A stretch of DNA of 64,000 nucleotides from Shewanella corallii (GTDB lineage: Bacteria; Pseudomonadota; Gammaproteobacteria; Enterobacterales; Shewanellaceae), in the NCBI RefSeq assembly GCF_023349125.1, contig NZ_JAKIKT010000007.1:124001-188000 (forward strand), written 5' to 3'. Positions 7,496 to 17,183 of the stretch are shown here, piece by piece (position 1 is the first letter of the stretch; the number at the start of each line of letters is the position of its first letter). Under the pieces are notes generated by a model. That model did no database searches and had not been told where the DNA came from. It was given only the letters and a program-made list of their open reading frames with translations. The position numbers were made by a program, and so were the translations under genes.

Positions 7496-9241
7496 ATGGC
7501 TAAGATATGTTGGTTTCTATTGGTAAGTCTTGTCTCTTTTGCCGCTCAGGCATTAGACGAAGTCTCTATTGAACAGAAACTGCAATCTTTGGAGCAGGCT
7601 CTTATCACTGAGCCTGCTCAAACAGAGCAATTGATTACAGACCTTGGAGAACAGATCCAAGAGATGTCAGATAGTCAAAGAGTACGCTATTACTCTCAGA
7701 TTGGGATTAAAGCTATTCTTGATGCTAACTATCAGAAGTCCATTGGAAGCTTTAATCTGGCTTTGGAATTGGCCGGCTCCTTAGAAGAAAAGGTAACTAT
7801 TCACTATTTTATGGCGACAGCTGAACTGTCTGTTCGCGACTACGCCAAAAGCCTCACACACCTCAGCGTTATGCTTCAGAACATTGATAATATCGATGAT
7901 GCTCACCTGCAGGTGAAATCCTACAACAGATTGTTTAATGCCTACTTTCAACTTGGCGCTCATCAGGAAGCTGCAGAATATGCGCTGCTGGCCCATAGGT
8001 TAAATGCCGGAAAAGACCCGATAAGTCACTGTACCAGTTCATTGTTTATTGGACTGAGCGCATTTAAGTTAGGCGACAAAGCTAAAGCTCTGTCCTGGCT
8101 TAATGAGAGTGTTGAGTACTGCGGAAAGCACCAGTTGCCTCTGATGGTTGCCATGTCCCACAAGGGGACCGGTGAACTCCTTTTCTCGCAGGATAAGTTT
8201 GCTGAGGCCCTGGCTGAATTGAAACAGGCAGAAGCTGGCTATGCCAAAATCGGATATCAAATTGAAATTGTCTCTGTAGACAGCATGCTGGCACAAACCT
8301 ATGCCGCTTTGGGGCGTTCGGATGATGCTATCAGTTACGCCATGAAGGCTTTTGATAAAGCAGGCCAGGAAGAGTACATGGATGCCAGAAAACGTGCAGT
8401 CCGGGTACTTGCCGATATCAACTACCTCCGCGGAAACTTCCAGCAGGCCTACGATTATCAACAGATCTACCTTGAGCTGACAGAAACCATGTTGTCAGAT
8501 ATAGCGGCCAAATCATTGGCTTTTCAGCTGGCTAAATTTGACAGTGATGAGAAGGACCGACATATCCATCTGCTCGAGCAGGAAAGAGGGGTTTATGTTG
8601 AGCAAAGGGCCACTGAACATCAGAAGCAATCCAATCTGACCTTGTTGCTGCTGGTGGCAGCAGCGGGCTTGATGATCTGCCTGATCGTTATCATTCTCGG
8701 CTATACCCAGCGTGGGCGGTACAAACGTATGGCTCAATATGACAGCCTGACCGGCGTAATGAATCGCAGTACCGGCTTTACCAAGGCTGAAAATACCTAT
8801 GTTTCAGTGATGGCCCGTCATTCAGTGATGTCTGCCATTATGGTTGATCTGGACGCCTTCAAAGCCGTTAATGATCAACATGGCCACAGCACCGGAGACT
8901 GGGCGTTGAGGATGCTGGTTGATGGGATTAAAGCCAAACTTAGGCGTATGGATATTCTGGTTCGCTTGAGTGGTGAAGAGTTTGCGATATTCCTGCCGGA
9001 TATGCCTGCGACAGACGCTGAAAGTGTGGCTGAGTCAATAAGGCTATTGGTGATGGAGATGGAGCCCAGGTATGCAGAGGATGCATTTAAACTCACAGCC
9101 AGTTTGGGCGTGAGTGTGTCCAATGAAGGAGACCTGAGTCTGGATCCTATTCTGGCAAGAGCCGACATCGCTCTGCATCAGGCTAAGGAGTCCGGAGGTA
9201 ATCAGGTTGTGGTTTATGGCAGGCACAACCAGGAAGTATAA
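7496..9241 (+). CDS. TPR-containing membrane diguanylate cyclase in the borosin operon
   Basis: A 581-residue protein with a signal peptide (1-19), about 300 residues of TPR-like helical repeats predicted periplasmic, a coiled coil near 350-385, a membrane helix near 385-406 and a C-terminal GGDEF domain. The active-site loop is SGEEF at 492-496, a variant found in some active cyclases. An inhibitory site RxxD (483-486) lies exactly five residues before it, suggesting product-inhibited c-di-GMP synthesis. It begins 17 bases after the sonA stop with no terminator between and no clear Shine-Dalgarno, so it is probably coexpressed with the borosin genes. Whether the TPR domain senses the peptide is unknown. 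Confidence 0.85.
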   Translation: MAKICWFLLVSLVSFAAQALDEVSIEQKLQSLEQALITEPAQTEQLITDLGEQIQEMSDSQRVRYYSQIGIKAILDANYQKSIGSFNLALELAGSLEEKVTIHYFMATAELSVRDYAKSLTHLSVMLQNIDNIDDAHLQVKSYNRLFNAYFQLGAHQEAAEYALLAHRLNAGKDPISHCTSSLFIGLSAFKLGDKAKALSWLNESVEYCGKHQLPLMVAMSHKGTGELLFSQDKFAEALAELKQAEAGYAKIGYQIEIVSVDSMLAQTYAALGRSDDAISYAMKAFDKAGQEEYMDARKRAVRVLADINYLRGNFQQAYDYQQIYLELTETMLSDIAAKSLAFQLAKFDSDEKDRHIHLLEQERGVYVEQRATEHQKQSNLTLLLLVAAAGLMICLIVIILGYTQRGRYKRMAQYDSLTGVMNRSTGFTKAENTYVSVMARHSVMSAIMVDLDAFKAVNDQHGHSTGDWALRMLVDGIKAKLRRMDILVRLSGEEFAIFLPDMPATDAESVAESIRLLVMEMEPRYAEDAFKLTASLGVSVSNEGDLSLDPILARADIALHQAKESGGNQVVVYGRHNQEV

Positions 9242-9786
9242 GCTGCGCTCCTGTTTTCACGATTTCTTATCCTTATTGCGACATTCTGGTGCATCAACAG
9301 CTGTCGAGTGATTTAACGTTTAACGCTTTGAAGTGGCCATTCCCAATTCAGTCAGTTCTCGTCTCCCAGGTACAACACATTTTCTATTTCTGTCACGACT
9401 GAAGCCTCTGGTCTGACTGCCTCAATTGTTCAACAACAACTGACTGTGTAGGCCGCGGCTACAGTCATGCCTATCTTGCGGCGCTCAGGCGCTGTGGATA
9501 GCTGTGGAGGCTTCTTAAACCTTCTAAAGATATCGGGCTGGCTGCACCATTATTCCCTACGCGCTATTGCTTCGTTAAGATGCTGAGTGCCAATACCCTT
9601 GATCATCGAACAGCTCCTGAATCTCCTTTTAATCACTTTTCTGTGCCTGCACCAAACCCGCGCCCCAATCGGGCGCAAATTTGGCATTTTTTTGAACTTT
9701 TTTTGAGAAAAACCAAAATAAATCTCTCAGGTAGTCACCTGACATACTTTCTTGCGGCCCATTCACTGTATCCCATCTTTTTTGCG

Positions 9787-9802
9787 TTGACGTTAACGTC
9801 AA
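9787..9802. promoter_or_regulatory. Perfect 16-bp palindrome, candidate LiuR-type operator for aceBA
   Basis: TTGACGTTAACGTCAA is a perfect dyad 515 bases before aceB. It resembles, from memory, the motif given for LiuR, a MerR-family regulator whose Shewanella regulon is reported to include aceBA. The distance to the gene is long, so the regulator and target are inferences. Confidence 0.4.
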
Positions 9803-9897
9803 ATTCAAACGGCCGTTTAAACCTGCATGTCAGTGAGTATTGGTTAAGTCGCTGATTTTTGTAGTTAAATTTTTGTCGGTCAATAGGTGGAAATAAA

Positions 9898-9919
9898 CGC
9901 TCCTGCAAAAGGAGGAGCG
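9898..9919. other. Hairpin of unknown role
   Basis: A 7-bp stem CGCTCCT / AGGAGCG encloses an 8-base loop. No long T run follows, so it is a weak terminator candidate at best. Confidence 0.35.
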
Positions 9920-10317
9920 ACTTTGGTCTAATTTAAGGTGTAACCAATGCATTCCGTCATGTATTTAAAAACCGTAAAAAAATAACAATTGTGTGCTGTG
10001 GTCAATTTGTAAGACAACTTTTTGTGAGCTGGAACTGTAGATTTCTAACATCAGAATAAATTTATTTAAAACAATGGTTAATGTGATTTTTATGTGTTTG
10101 GTCTTACCAATTTATATTCAGATTTCGATGATATTTATTCTGTTTTGGTCAATGCGTGAACTGTTGCCTTCGAAAGTTTTTGTTATTAGGTTTTGTGGGA
10201 AACAAACAAATGAAAGCTCAACTGGGGATTTAACGCACTGAGCTAGCAAAGCAGAGACTGGGGTAACCCGGACTTGCAGCGCTCATAACAGTATCCAGAC
10301 GAGTAGGGGGGACGGAC

Positions 10318-11949
10318 ATGACACAGGCAGATATGACCAACGAACAAAAGGCGCAAACTCAGGGGCAACTTAATATTGTTGGCGCGCATGTTGAGGGACA
10401 GCAGCAGGTATTCACTGAAGGTGCATTGAACCTGCTCAGTGTACTGTGTGCCAACTACATGGACGAGCTTGAGTCTTTGTTGGAGGCCCGCGGTGAGCGG
10501 CAACGTAAGTTTGACCAGGGCGAGCTGCCGGATTTTCTACCTCACACCAGAGAAGTTCGTGAGGGCAATTGGCAAGTTCGTGGTATTCCTGCAGATCTGC
10601 AGGATCGCAGGGTTGAGATTACCGGCCCCGTTGACCGTAAGATGATCATTAATGCCCTGAATGCGAACGTAAAAGTATTTATGGCTGACTTTGAGGATTC
10701 GCTGTCACCAACCTGGGAGAAAGTGGTTCAGGGGCAGGTAAACCTGATGGACGCGGTGCGCGGTGATATCTCATTTACCAATGAGCAGACCGGCAAGCAT
10801 TACCAATTGAAGGAAGATCCTGCAGTACTGATTGCCAGGGTGCGAGGCCTGCATCTCAAGGAGAAGCACATAGAGTTCGCTGGTAAGCCTATCCCGGGTG
10901 CCCTGTGTGACTTTGCTCTGTATTTCTACCACAACTACCACCAGTTACTGGCCAAAGGCAGCGGACCTTATTTCTATATTCCTAAGCTGGAAAGCCATCT
11001 CGAAGCTCGCTGGTGGGCCAAAGTATTCAGAATGGTTGAAGAGAGGTTTTGTCTGGCGCCGGGAACAATCAAGTGTACCTGTTTGATTGAGACTTTACCG
11101 GCAGTGTTCGAAATGGATGAAATCCTGTTTGAACTCAAAGACAACATAGTGGCGCTGAATTGTGGGCGCTGGGACTACATCTTCAGCTATATCAAGACCC
11201 TTAAGAATCATCCGGACCGTATTTTGCCTGACCGTCAGCAGGTGACCATGGATAAGCCGTTCCTCAGTGCATATTCACGTCTGCTGGTGAAAACCTGTCA
11301 CAAGCGCGGGGCACTGGCAATGGGGGGAATGGCGGCCTTTATTCCTGCCAAAGATGAAGCAGGTAATGCTCAGGTATTGACCAAAGTCAGAGGCGACAAA
11401 GAGCTGGAGGCCCGCAATGGTCACGATGGCACCTGGGTGGCACACCCTGGGTTGGCCGACACCGCCATGGGCATTTTTAACGAGTATATAGGTGAAGGTC
11501 ACGCTAACCAGCTGCATATCACCCGGGATGTTGATGCCCCGATTCTGGCTGCCGAACTCCTGGCTCCCTGTGATGGCGAGCGCACCGAAGAGGGGATGCG
11601 CCTGAATATCCGAATTGCCCTGAGGTATATCGAAGCCTGGATCAGTGGCAATGGTTGTGTGCCTATATACGGCTTGATGGAAGATGCCGCGACTGCCGAG
11701 ATCTCCCGTGCTTCAATCTGGCAGTGGATCCAGCATGAGCAATACCTGTCCAACGGCAAGTTGGTCACCAAGCAACTATTCAAAGATATGTTGGTGCAGG
11801 AACTGGCCAACGTGAAAGAGGAAGTGGGGGCAGAGGCCTTTACCCATGGCAAGTTTACCCAGGCCGCAGTGCTGCTGGAGCAGATTACGACAGCAGATGA
11901 GCTGGTGGACTTTTTAACCCTGCCGGGCTACCGGATGTTAACGGAATAA
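10318..11949 (+). CDS. aceB: Malate synthase A
   Basis: Glyoxylate shunt enzyme condensing acetyl-CoA with glyoxylate to malate. The 543-residue protein, close to the E. coli enzyme's length, has the family motifs FMADFEDS and the signature LNCGRWDYIFSYIK, followed by GGMAAFIP and the C-terminal LTLPGY. GGGGGA lies just upstream of the start. aceA follows 57 bases later, forming an aceBA operon; no aceK is present, as is common in Shewanella. A long upstream leader suggests regulation at a distance. Confidence 0.97.
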   Translation: MTQADMTNEQKAQTQGQLNIVGAHVEGQQQVFTEGALNLLSVLCANYMDELESLLEARGERQRKFDQGELPDFLPHTREVREGNWQVRGIPADLQDRRVEITGPVDRKMIINALNANVKVFMADFEDSLSPTWEKVVQGQVNLMDAVRGDISFTNEQTGKHYQLKEDPAVLIARVRGLHLKEKHIEFAGKPIPGALCDFALYFYHNYHQLLAKGSGPYFYIPKLESHLEARWWAKVFRMVEERFCLAPGTIKCTCLIETLPAVFEMDEILFELKDNIVALNCGRWDYIFSYIKTLKNHPDRILPDRQQVTMDKPFLSAYSRLLVKTCHKRGALAMGGMAAFIPAKDEAGNAQVLTKVRGDKELEARNGHDGTWVAHPGLADTAMGIFNEYIGEGHANQLHITRDVDAPILAAELLAPCDGERTEEGMRLNIRIALRYIEAWISGNGCVPIYGLMEDAATAEISRASIWQWIQHEQYLSNGKLVTKQLFKDMLVQELANVKEEVGAEAFTHGKFTQAAVLLEQITTADELVDFLTLPGYRMLTE

Positions 11950-12006
11950 CTCAAACAAACAATGGCTGCCCAGCAGCGTGAGCGAATATAAGGAAGGAGA
12001 AAGACC

Positions 12007-13332
12007 ATGACCAAGGCGACTGAAACACTGACCAGACAACAACAGATTGATGCCCTGAAAAAAGACTGGGCCGAGAACCCACGCTGGGCTGGCGTACGCC
12101 GTCCATACACTGCCGAAGAAGTGGTAGCACTGCGCGGCTCTGTGGTACCTGAAAACACCATTGCAGCCAAGGGTGCTGCCAAGCTGTGGGAACTGGTAAA
12201 CGGTGGTGCCAAGAAAGGCTATGTTAACTCTCTGGGGGCACTGACGGGTGGTCAGGCTGTCCAGCAGGCTAAAGCCGGTATTGAAGCGATTTATCTGTCA
12301 GGTTGGCAGGTCGCGGCAGATGCCAACCTGGCGGGTACCATGTATCCGGATCAGTCCCTGTATCCTGCTAACTCAGTGCCAGCTGTCGTTGGCCGTATCA
12401 ATAACTCTTTCCGCCGTGCCGACCAGATCCAGTGGGGCAATGGAGTGAATCTGGGTGATGAGAACTTTACCGATTATTTCCTGCCGATTGTGGCTGATGC
12501 TGAAGCGGGCTTTGGCGGCGTACTGAATGCTTATGAACTGATGAAAGGTATGATTGATGCCGGTGCTGCTGGTGTCCACTTTGAAGATCAGCTGGCCTCG
12601 GTGAAGAAATGTGGCCACATGGGGGGCAAGGTTCTGGTACCAACTCAGGAAGCCGTGCAAAAGCTGGTTGCTGCCCGTCTGGCAGCCGATGTCAGCGGCG
12701 TGGAAACCCTGGTGATTGCCCGTACAGACGCCAATGCTGCGGATCTGCTGACATCTGACTGCGATGCATATGACCGCGACTTCCTGACCGGTGAGCGCAC
12801 CAGTGAAGGTTTCTTCCGCGTGAATGCTGGTTTGGATCAGGCGATTTCCCGTGGTCTGGCTTATGCGCCATATGCTGACCTTATCTGGTGTGAAACTGCC
12901 AAGCCGGATCTGGAAGAGGCCCGCCGTTTTGCTGAGGCGATTCATGCCCAGTACCCCGATCAGTTGCTGGCTTACAACTGCTCGCCTTCTTTCAACTGGA
13001 AGAAGAATCTGGACGACGCCACTATCGCCAAGTTCCAGCAGGAGTTGTCTGATATGGGCTACAAGTACCAGTTCATTACCCTGGCCGGTATCCATAATAT
13101 GTGGTTCAACATGTTCGACCTGGCATATGACTATGCCCGTGGTGAAGGTATGAAGCACTATGTTGAGAAGGTTCAGGAGGCTGAGTTTGCAGCGGCCGAG
13201 AAGGGATATACCTTTGTGGCTCACCAGCAGGAAGTAGGCACAGGCTACTTCGATAAGGTGACCAATGTGATTCAGGGGGGCCAGTCTTCAGTGACTGCAC
13301 TGACAGGCTCCACTGAAGAGGAGCAGTTCTAA
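12007..13332 (+). CDS. aceA: Isocitrate lyase
   Basis: First enzyme of the glyoxylate shunt, cleaving isocitrate to succinate and glyoxylate. At 441 residues it matches the bacterial short form. The catalytic signature KKCGHMGGK is at 200-208 with Cys202 as active-site residue, and the metal-binding loops DAEAGFGG and ARTDANAA are present. AAGGAG precedes the start. It is the second gene of the aceBA operon. Confidence 0.98.
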   Translation: MTKATETLTRQQQIDALKKDWAENPRWAGVRRPYTAEEVVALRGSVVPENTIAAKGAAKLWELVNGGAKKGYVNSLGALTGGQAVQQAKAGIEAIYLSGWQVAADANLAGTMYPDQSLYPANSVPAVVGRINNSFRRADQIQWGNGVNLGDENFTDYFLPIVADAEAGFGGVLNAYELMKGMIDAGAAGVHFEDQLASVKKCGHMGGKVLVPTQEAVQKLVAARLAADVSGVETLVIARTDANAADLLTSDCDAYDRDFLTGERTSEGFFRVNAGLDQAISRGLAYAPYADLIWCETAKPDLEEARRFAEAIHAQYPDQLLAYNCSPSFNWKKNLDDATIAKFQQELSDMGYKYQFITLAGIHNMWFNMFDLAYDYARGEGMKHYVEKVQEAEFAAAEKGYTFVAHQQEVGTGYFDKVTNVIQGGQSSVTALTGSTEEEQF

Positions 13333-13370
13333 CTTGCTGTAATGCTATCCGGGCGTCTTGTGCCGCCCGG

Positions 13371-13487
13371 GTGAGTTCCTCCGGAACTCACTTCCCGGTT
13401 TGTTTTCCCAGGGCTTTGCCGCAGTCGGGATTTCAAAAGTCGGTCGTTGCCCTATTGGCGGCCGACACGTCAGAGGTTTCCTCTGAC
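13371..13487 (+). other. Two hairpins downstream of aceA
   Basis: GTGAGTTCC (13371-13379) pairs with 13383-13391, and GTCAGAGG (13469-13476) with 13480-13487, both with 3-base loops. Neither has a T run. They may stabilise the aceA mRNA 3' end before the terminator at 13580. Confidence 0.5.
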
Positions 13488-13579
13488 ACGGTTGACCTTC
13501 TTTTGAAGGAAAACCAAAGGATAATCGAACAACTCCCCGTTCGGTTTCCCTTCCAGTGATTGTATTGCTTGTGTTTTTT

Positions 13580-13603
13580 GGCGGCCGTCAGGCCGCCTTT
13601 TTT
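13580..13603 (+). terminator. Rho-independent terminator after aceBA
   Basis: The stem GGCGGCC / GGCCGCC with loop GTCA is followed by seven T residues, just before the HDOD gene. Confidence 0.9.
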
Positions 13604-13643
13604 ATCTATACTCAATAAAATAGCAATCAATAGGAACTGCATA

Positions 13644-15071
13644 GTGGCTCTGGCCAAACAGGAAAATAAGGGACTGGGTTATTGGGTCCACCGCATCAGC
13701 GATGAGGAGATGCCTGCACTTTGTTCTATGGTGAAAAGCCTGGAGTCACTCAGTGAGGACGACATATCTTCACTGTCCAAATTAGGCCGCAGTGTGATGC
13801 ACGACAACGGCCTTACCAGCCGCATATTGCGCGTTGCCAACAGCGTTATTTATAACAAGGGACGCAATCAGATCACCACCGTCAGCCGGGCAGCTGTGGT
13901 ACTTGGATTTAACTCTTTGCGAAATATTTGCCTGACAGCCCGGCTTATCAGCAGCCTGCTGGAGTCAAGGGAGTTGGATCCCAGAGTTCACCGCCGCTTG
14001 CTGGCCCGTATGGCAGGTTCATTTCAGGCGGCCATGCTGGCTCGGATGATGCAACCAGAGCTGGATGAGCAAGGTCAGGAAGAGGTGTTTATCGCGGCTT
14101 TGCTGTACCACCTGGGAGAGAGCGCATTTCTCAGCACAGGCGCGGAGGATGCGTTGTTTCTGGTTAATGAGCTGGATCTCGCCAATTCTGAGGACGTCAA
14201 TACCATCGTCCGGCGGCGACTGGGAACCAGTTTCAACCAATTGACTCAGGGATTGGCCAGTCAATGGGGGCTGGGAGAGTTACTGACCAGGTCATTGAAG
14301 GATCCCCTCCAGAGAACCGGAGAAGTGCAGTGTATCTATCTGGCCAATGCCATCAGTGATGCCATGACCAGGGGTGATGAGGAGCAGTTGGCAAGTTTGG
14401 TGACTAAAGCCGCTTCAGTGGTGGAAATGCCGGAACGGGAGTTCAGAGCAAAGGTCCAGCGTTGTACCCATGCCACCATGAAGTTGGCTGAAGCCTATGG
14501 TGCAAAGGGGATGGCTGATTATCTGAGGGAAACGACCGACAAACCGCTGGAGGTGGCTCACGGTAGTGAAGATCAGCAACAATGTGTCGGGGATGATGCT
14601 ACCCAACTCATGCAACTGCGAAAACTCAGCGCCCTGGCAGAGTCAGGCGGTGATTTTAATGAAGTGGTGATGACCACATTGACAGGCCTTAAAGACGGCG
14701 TTGGCCTCAATCATTGCGGCGTATTTCTGTTGAGTCGGGACCGGAATCGGCTGCTGCTCAGAATTGTACTGGGATTGGATGACAGGGGCCAACAGTTGCT
14801 GCAGGAGTTACCGCTCGATTCTGCCAGCGTATTTGAACCTGTTATAAAGCTGAAACAACCGCTCAGGGGTGATATCGGTATTTCTGAACCCGTGAATGGA
14901 TTGGTGGCCGGGGGCTTAATCGCAGCGCCTCTGGTGGTCGAAAGCAAGGTGATTGGCATCTTTTACGGCGCTAACCGGGACAAACAAACGGTTATCAATG
15001 ATGAGCAATATGGCGCATTTTTGCATTTTACCCGCCAGGCCAACCTCTGTTTTGCACTGTCCCGTCGATGA
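13644..15071 (+). CDS. HDOD-GAF signalling protein
   Basis: A 475-residue cytoplasmic protein with an HDOD domain at about 20-250 and a GAF-like domain at about 340-475. The HDOD part has the core SKLGRSVMHDNGLTSRIL, RVANSV and a degenerate LYHLGESAF in place of a catalytic HD, as in all HDOD proteins. I take the GTG at 13644, preceded by TAGGAA, as the start: the in-frame ATG at 13560 lies upstream of the aceA terminator. HDOD proteins act as non-enzymatic partners in second-messenger and stress signalling; the ligand of the GAF part is unknown. Transcription appears independent of aceBA. Confidence 0.85.
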   Translation: MALAKQENKGLGYWVHRISDEEMPALCSMVKSLESLSEDDISSLSKLGRSVMHDNGLTSRILRVANSVIYNKGRNQITTVSRAAVVLGFNSLRNICLTARLISSLLESRELDPRVHRRLLARMAGSFQAAMLARMMQPELDEQGQEEVFIAALLYHLGESAFLSTGAEDALFLVNELDLANSEDVNTIVRRRLGTSFNQLTQGLASQWGLGELLTRSLKDPLQRTGEVQCIYLANAISDAMTRGDEEQLASLVTKAASVVEMPEREFRAKVQRCTHATMKLAEAYGAKGMADYLRETTDKPLEVAHGSEDQQQCVGDDATQLMQLRKLSALAESGGDFNEVVMTTLTGLKDGVGLNHCGVFLLSRDRNRLLLRIVLGLDDRGQQLLQELPLDSASVFEPVIKLKQPLRGDIGISEPVNGLVAGGLIAAPLVVESKVIGIFYGANRDKQTVINDEQYGAFLHFTRQANLCFALSRR

Positions 15072-15104
15072 CCATCGGCAGCTATCCATTGGAGTGAAGC
15101 TCAT

Positions 15105-15926
15105 TTACCACTGCAATGGATCCAGCCTGTAGTAGTGACTCAACTCCCGGTAAAGTTGAGGATGCAGATTCAGAAACTCATCGGGTTGCTCGAAAAATAC
15201 TTCGGTAATCACGGCAAAAAACTCGGCCGGATTGGTTGCCCCGTAATAGCTGAACAGAGACGGCAGGCCATTATTGGCGCAGTATTGCAGCGCTGAAAAC
15301 TCTCTGCCCAAAGTATCGGACCAGCTCTTGTAATCTGCCGGATGGGCCAAAGGCGGCGCGCCATTGGCGCTGCCATCCTCCTGATCAAGTTGATGGGCAA
15401 ACTCATGAATCACTACGTTGGATCCATCCCGCGGATCGGCCGCACCTTTGAGGGTCTCCTGCCAGCTCAGGATAACCTGCCCCTCTTCCCATGATTCCCC
15501 AAGTAACACCGCCCTGTGTTGAAAATGCAGGCCATTACCATCCCGCTGCTCTTTGTCGACAATAAAGGCTGCTGGATAGACCAAAATTTGCCGCAGTTTT
15601 GGATAGTAGTTTGTGTTTCGGTTAAGCAACAACAGACAGGCCTGAGCCGCAATGGTCACCCTGATTTCATCGGTAATTGCCAATCCATCACAACCAACAA
15701 ACTGCTTTTCTGACAAAAAGACTTTGATGTGGTCTTTCAGTTGCAATTGCAGATGAGTGGGCAGAGTTTTGAAGATCGGTATTCTGCGCTTGATTATCTC
15801 GCGCCAGGCTTTCGGAAAAGGCTGACGTCTTACCTGTTGTCGCCTGAGTCTAACCCTGGCCGGTCCCGAGGCAAGCCACACGATGGCTGCCAGACCGAGC
15901 AGTGAAACCAGCAGGATTGCAAACAT
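15105..15926 (-). CDS. mtfA: MtfA-family zinc peptidase
   Basis: MtfA is a zinc metallopeptidase that in E. coli binds and sequesters Mlc, affecting ptsG expression. This 273-residue protein has the catalytic HEFAHQLD motif (HExxH at 174-178) after NVVIHE, and downstream EFFAVITEVFFEQP, which supplies the third zinc ligand. A hydrophobic N-terminal helix (MFAILLVSLLGLAAIVWLA) suggests a membrane anchor. The start at 15926 is preferred; an earlier ATG at 16001 would precede the hydrophobic segment with an unconserved leader. It converges on the HDOD gene. Confidence 0.92.
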   Translation of the reverse strand: MFAILLVSLLGLAAIVWLASGPARVRLRRQQVRRQPFPKAWREIIKRRIPIFKTLPTHLQLQLKDHIKVFLSEKQFVGCDGLAITDEIRVTIAAQACLLLLNRNTNYYPKLRQILVYPAAFIVDKEQRDGNGLHFQHRAVLLGESWEEGQVILSWQETLKGAADPRDGSNVVIHEFAHQLDQEDGSANGAPPLAHPADYKSWSDTLGREFSALQYCANNGLPSLFSYYGATNPAEFFAVITEVFFEQPDEFLNLHPQLYRELSHYYRLDPLQW

Positions 15927-16150
15927 AGTTCGAGCCTGTGAATGGATGATGTTAAAGAGATGGGGACAAATGTGATGGAAATCAAGAAAAGGGGCCGGCA
16001 AGACCCCGGGAAGGGACAGATACGGAGCCTGAACTCTGTATCAGTTCCTCCCCATAGCGGGAGAGGGAGGATCTGCCGGCATAATCCGGAGTAGCGATTA
16101 TATTGAAGGTTTCAGGTCGTTTGCTGACACCCTGAATACCTCACTTATTA

Positions 16151-16480
16151 TTATTCTGTGGGACTGGCAGATTCTATCTGCGCCTGAGTCTCCTTAGTGC
16201 GGTTGAAGTGCTCATTAATCAAGATTCTGAGGAGCTTTGATTTGGCAATATGACCATCTCCCGTCATCTCTGTCAGCTGCTGTATGCTGGTTTCACTCAG
16301 CGTAAAGGTGGCATTTCTGAACCTGCGACCTTTATGTTTACAGCAGTCATTGGCAGCCTGAGAGGTATGGCGTTTCATGCCCATGGCGTACAGAGTAGCG
16401 CCATCAATGAACTCTTCCAGGCTCAGTTGCTGCGACAGCTTAGCTGGCGAAGCGTTTTTCTTGAGATCTGCCAGACCCAT
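16151..16480 (-). CDS. Small ribbon-helix-helix-like partner of ParA
   Basis: A 109-residue protein with a basic central segment (MKRHTSQAANDCCKHKGRRF), then a pattern FTLSETSIQQLTEMTGDGHIAKSKLLRILINEHF split over two motifs, which looks like a beta strand plus two helices of a ribbon-helix-helix DNA-binding domain. It overlaps the end of the ParA-like gene by 41 bases, so both are made from one mRNA. By analogy with ParA/CopG-type partition pairs it may bind a centromere-like site or act as regulator. No iteron array was recognised nearby. Confidence 0.65.
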   Translation of the reverse strand: MGLADLKKNASPAKLSQQLSLEEFIDGATLYAMGMKRHTSQAANDCCKHKGRRFRNATFTLSETSIQQLTEMTGDGHIAKSKLLRILINEHFNRTKETQAQIESASPTE

Positions 16481-17183
16481 GTTGACCTCCCGCTTCTTCC
16501 AGTTTCACCTTGCCAAGCTTGGACTTCAGAGCTTCGGCGTTATCGACCCCCATTGCTTCACAGGCAATTGCGCGGATCTCTGCAGCTGCTTTGCCTCTCG
16601 GGTCGATCTCCATCACTGACATTCCAGACTCTTCGCTGTCGTCATAGATGTTTCGAGCATAGGTGATGGCATCAAGTACATTGATGTCGTAGGTGCGGCA
16701 CACCTCCTTGGCTTCAAGAATGCGGTTCGCCTGGCTTGGCAGGTTAGGGCACTGAGTAATTACAAAAGACGCTTTCATCTTTGGATTAATCATTAAGCAG
16801 GTGGCAATAACGTCATCCATGTGGGAAACAGTCTTCAAATCCCGGCGCTTTGGGCGCAGTGGCATTAATACGTGAGATGCTACTGACATCGTTGCTCTGA
16901 GCGCCAGATTGTCCTGGCCGCCGCAATCGACAATCACGCAGTCGTAATGTTGTTCGAGGCTCAGCAGGTCATTGCGTATCTTGCCGTAAAGCTGAACGCA
17001 GTTGATGCCCGGCAGATCTTCATTGTTATTACGTGCTTGAATCCAATCAGAAGTTGTTCTTTGAGGATCACAATCAACCATGATGACGGAAGCCCCGGCT
17101 TCCTTGGTCATAAAGACCGCCAGATTCTGCGCCAGACAGCTTTTACCGCTGCCACCTTTTTCTCCACCTACCAAAATAATCAT
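16440..17183 (-). CDS. ParA/MinD-family ATPase, chromosomal orphan
   Basis: A 247-residue deviant-Walker ATPase. GGEKGGSGKS forms the P-loop near residue 6, VDCDPQRTTSDW is the A' motif and VIVDCGGQD the Walker B. The Asp-to-Cys-Gly-Gly wording is slightly unusual against the common DxPP. GGAGAGG lies upstream of the ATG at 17183. It is followed by, and overlaps, a ribbon-helix-helix-like gene. It is not beside gidA, gidB or a replication initiator, so it is neither the chromosomal ParAB nor obviously a plasmid remnant. Possible roles include positioning of a protein cluster or a relic of an integrated element. Confidence 0.8.
   Translation of the reverse strand: MIILVGGEKGGSGKSCLAQNLAVFMTKEAGASVIMVDCDPQRTTSDWIQARNNNEDLPGINCVQLYGKIRNDLLSLEQHYDCVIVDCGGQDNLALRATMSVASHVLMPLRPKRRDLKTVSHMDDVIATCLMINPKMKASFVITQCPNLPSQANRILEAKEVCRTYDINVLDAITYARNIYDDSEESGMSVMEIDPRGKAAAEIRAIACEAMGVDNAEALKSKLGKVKLEEAGGQHGSGRSQEKRFAS

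Larger units (their letters stand above)
9242..10317. other. Long non-coding gap upstream of aceB
   Basis: Over 1 kb without a convincing gene. A 91-codon open frame at 9580-9855 has no ribosome site and no recognisable motif. The gap holds a 16-bp palindrome (9787-9802), a short hairpin (9898-9919) and AT-rich sequence likely to contain the aceBA promoter. Nothing else was recognised. Confidence 0.5.

Noticed and set aside
9580-9855. 91-codon open frame upstream of aceB
   Set aside because: No ribosome site, no recognisable motif, and unusual composition for a gene; treated as regulatory gap.
13371-13559. Open frames overlapping hairpins after aceA
   Set aside because: They coincide with inverted repeats and a terminator and have no start signals.
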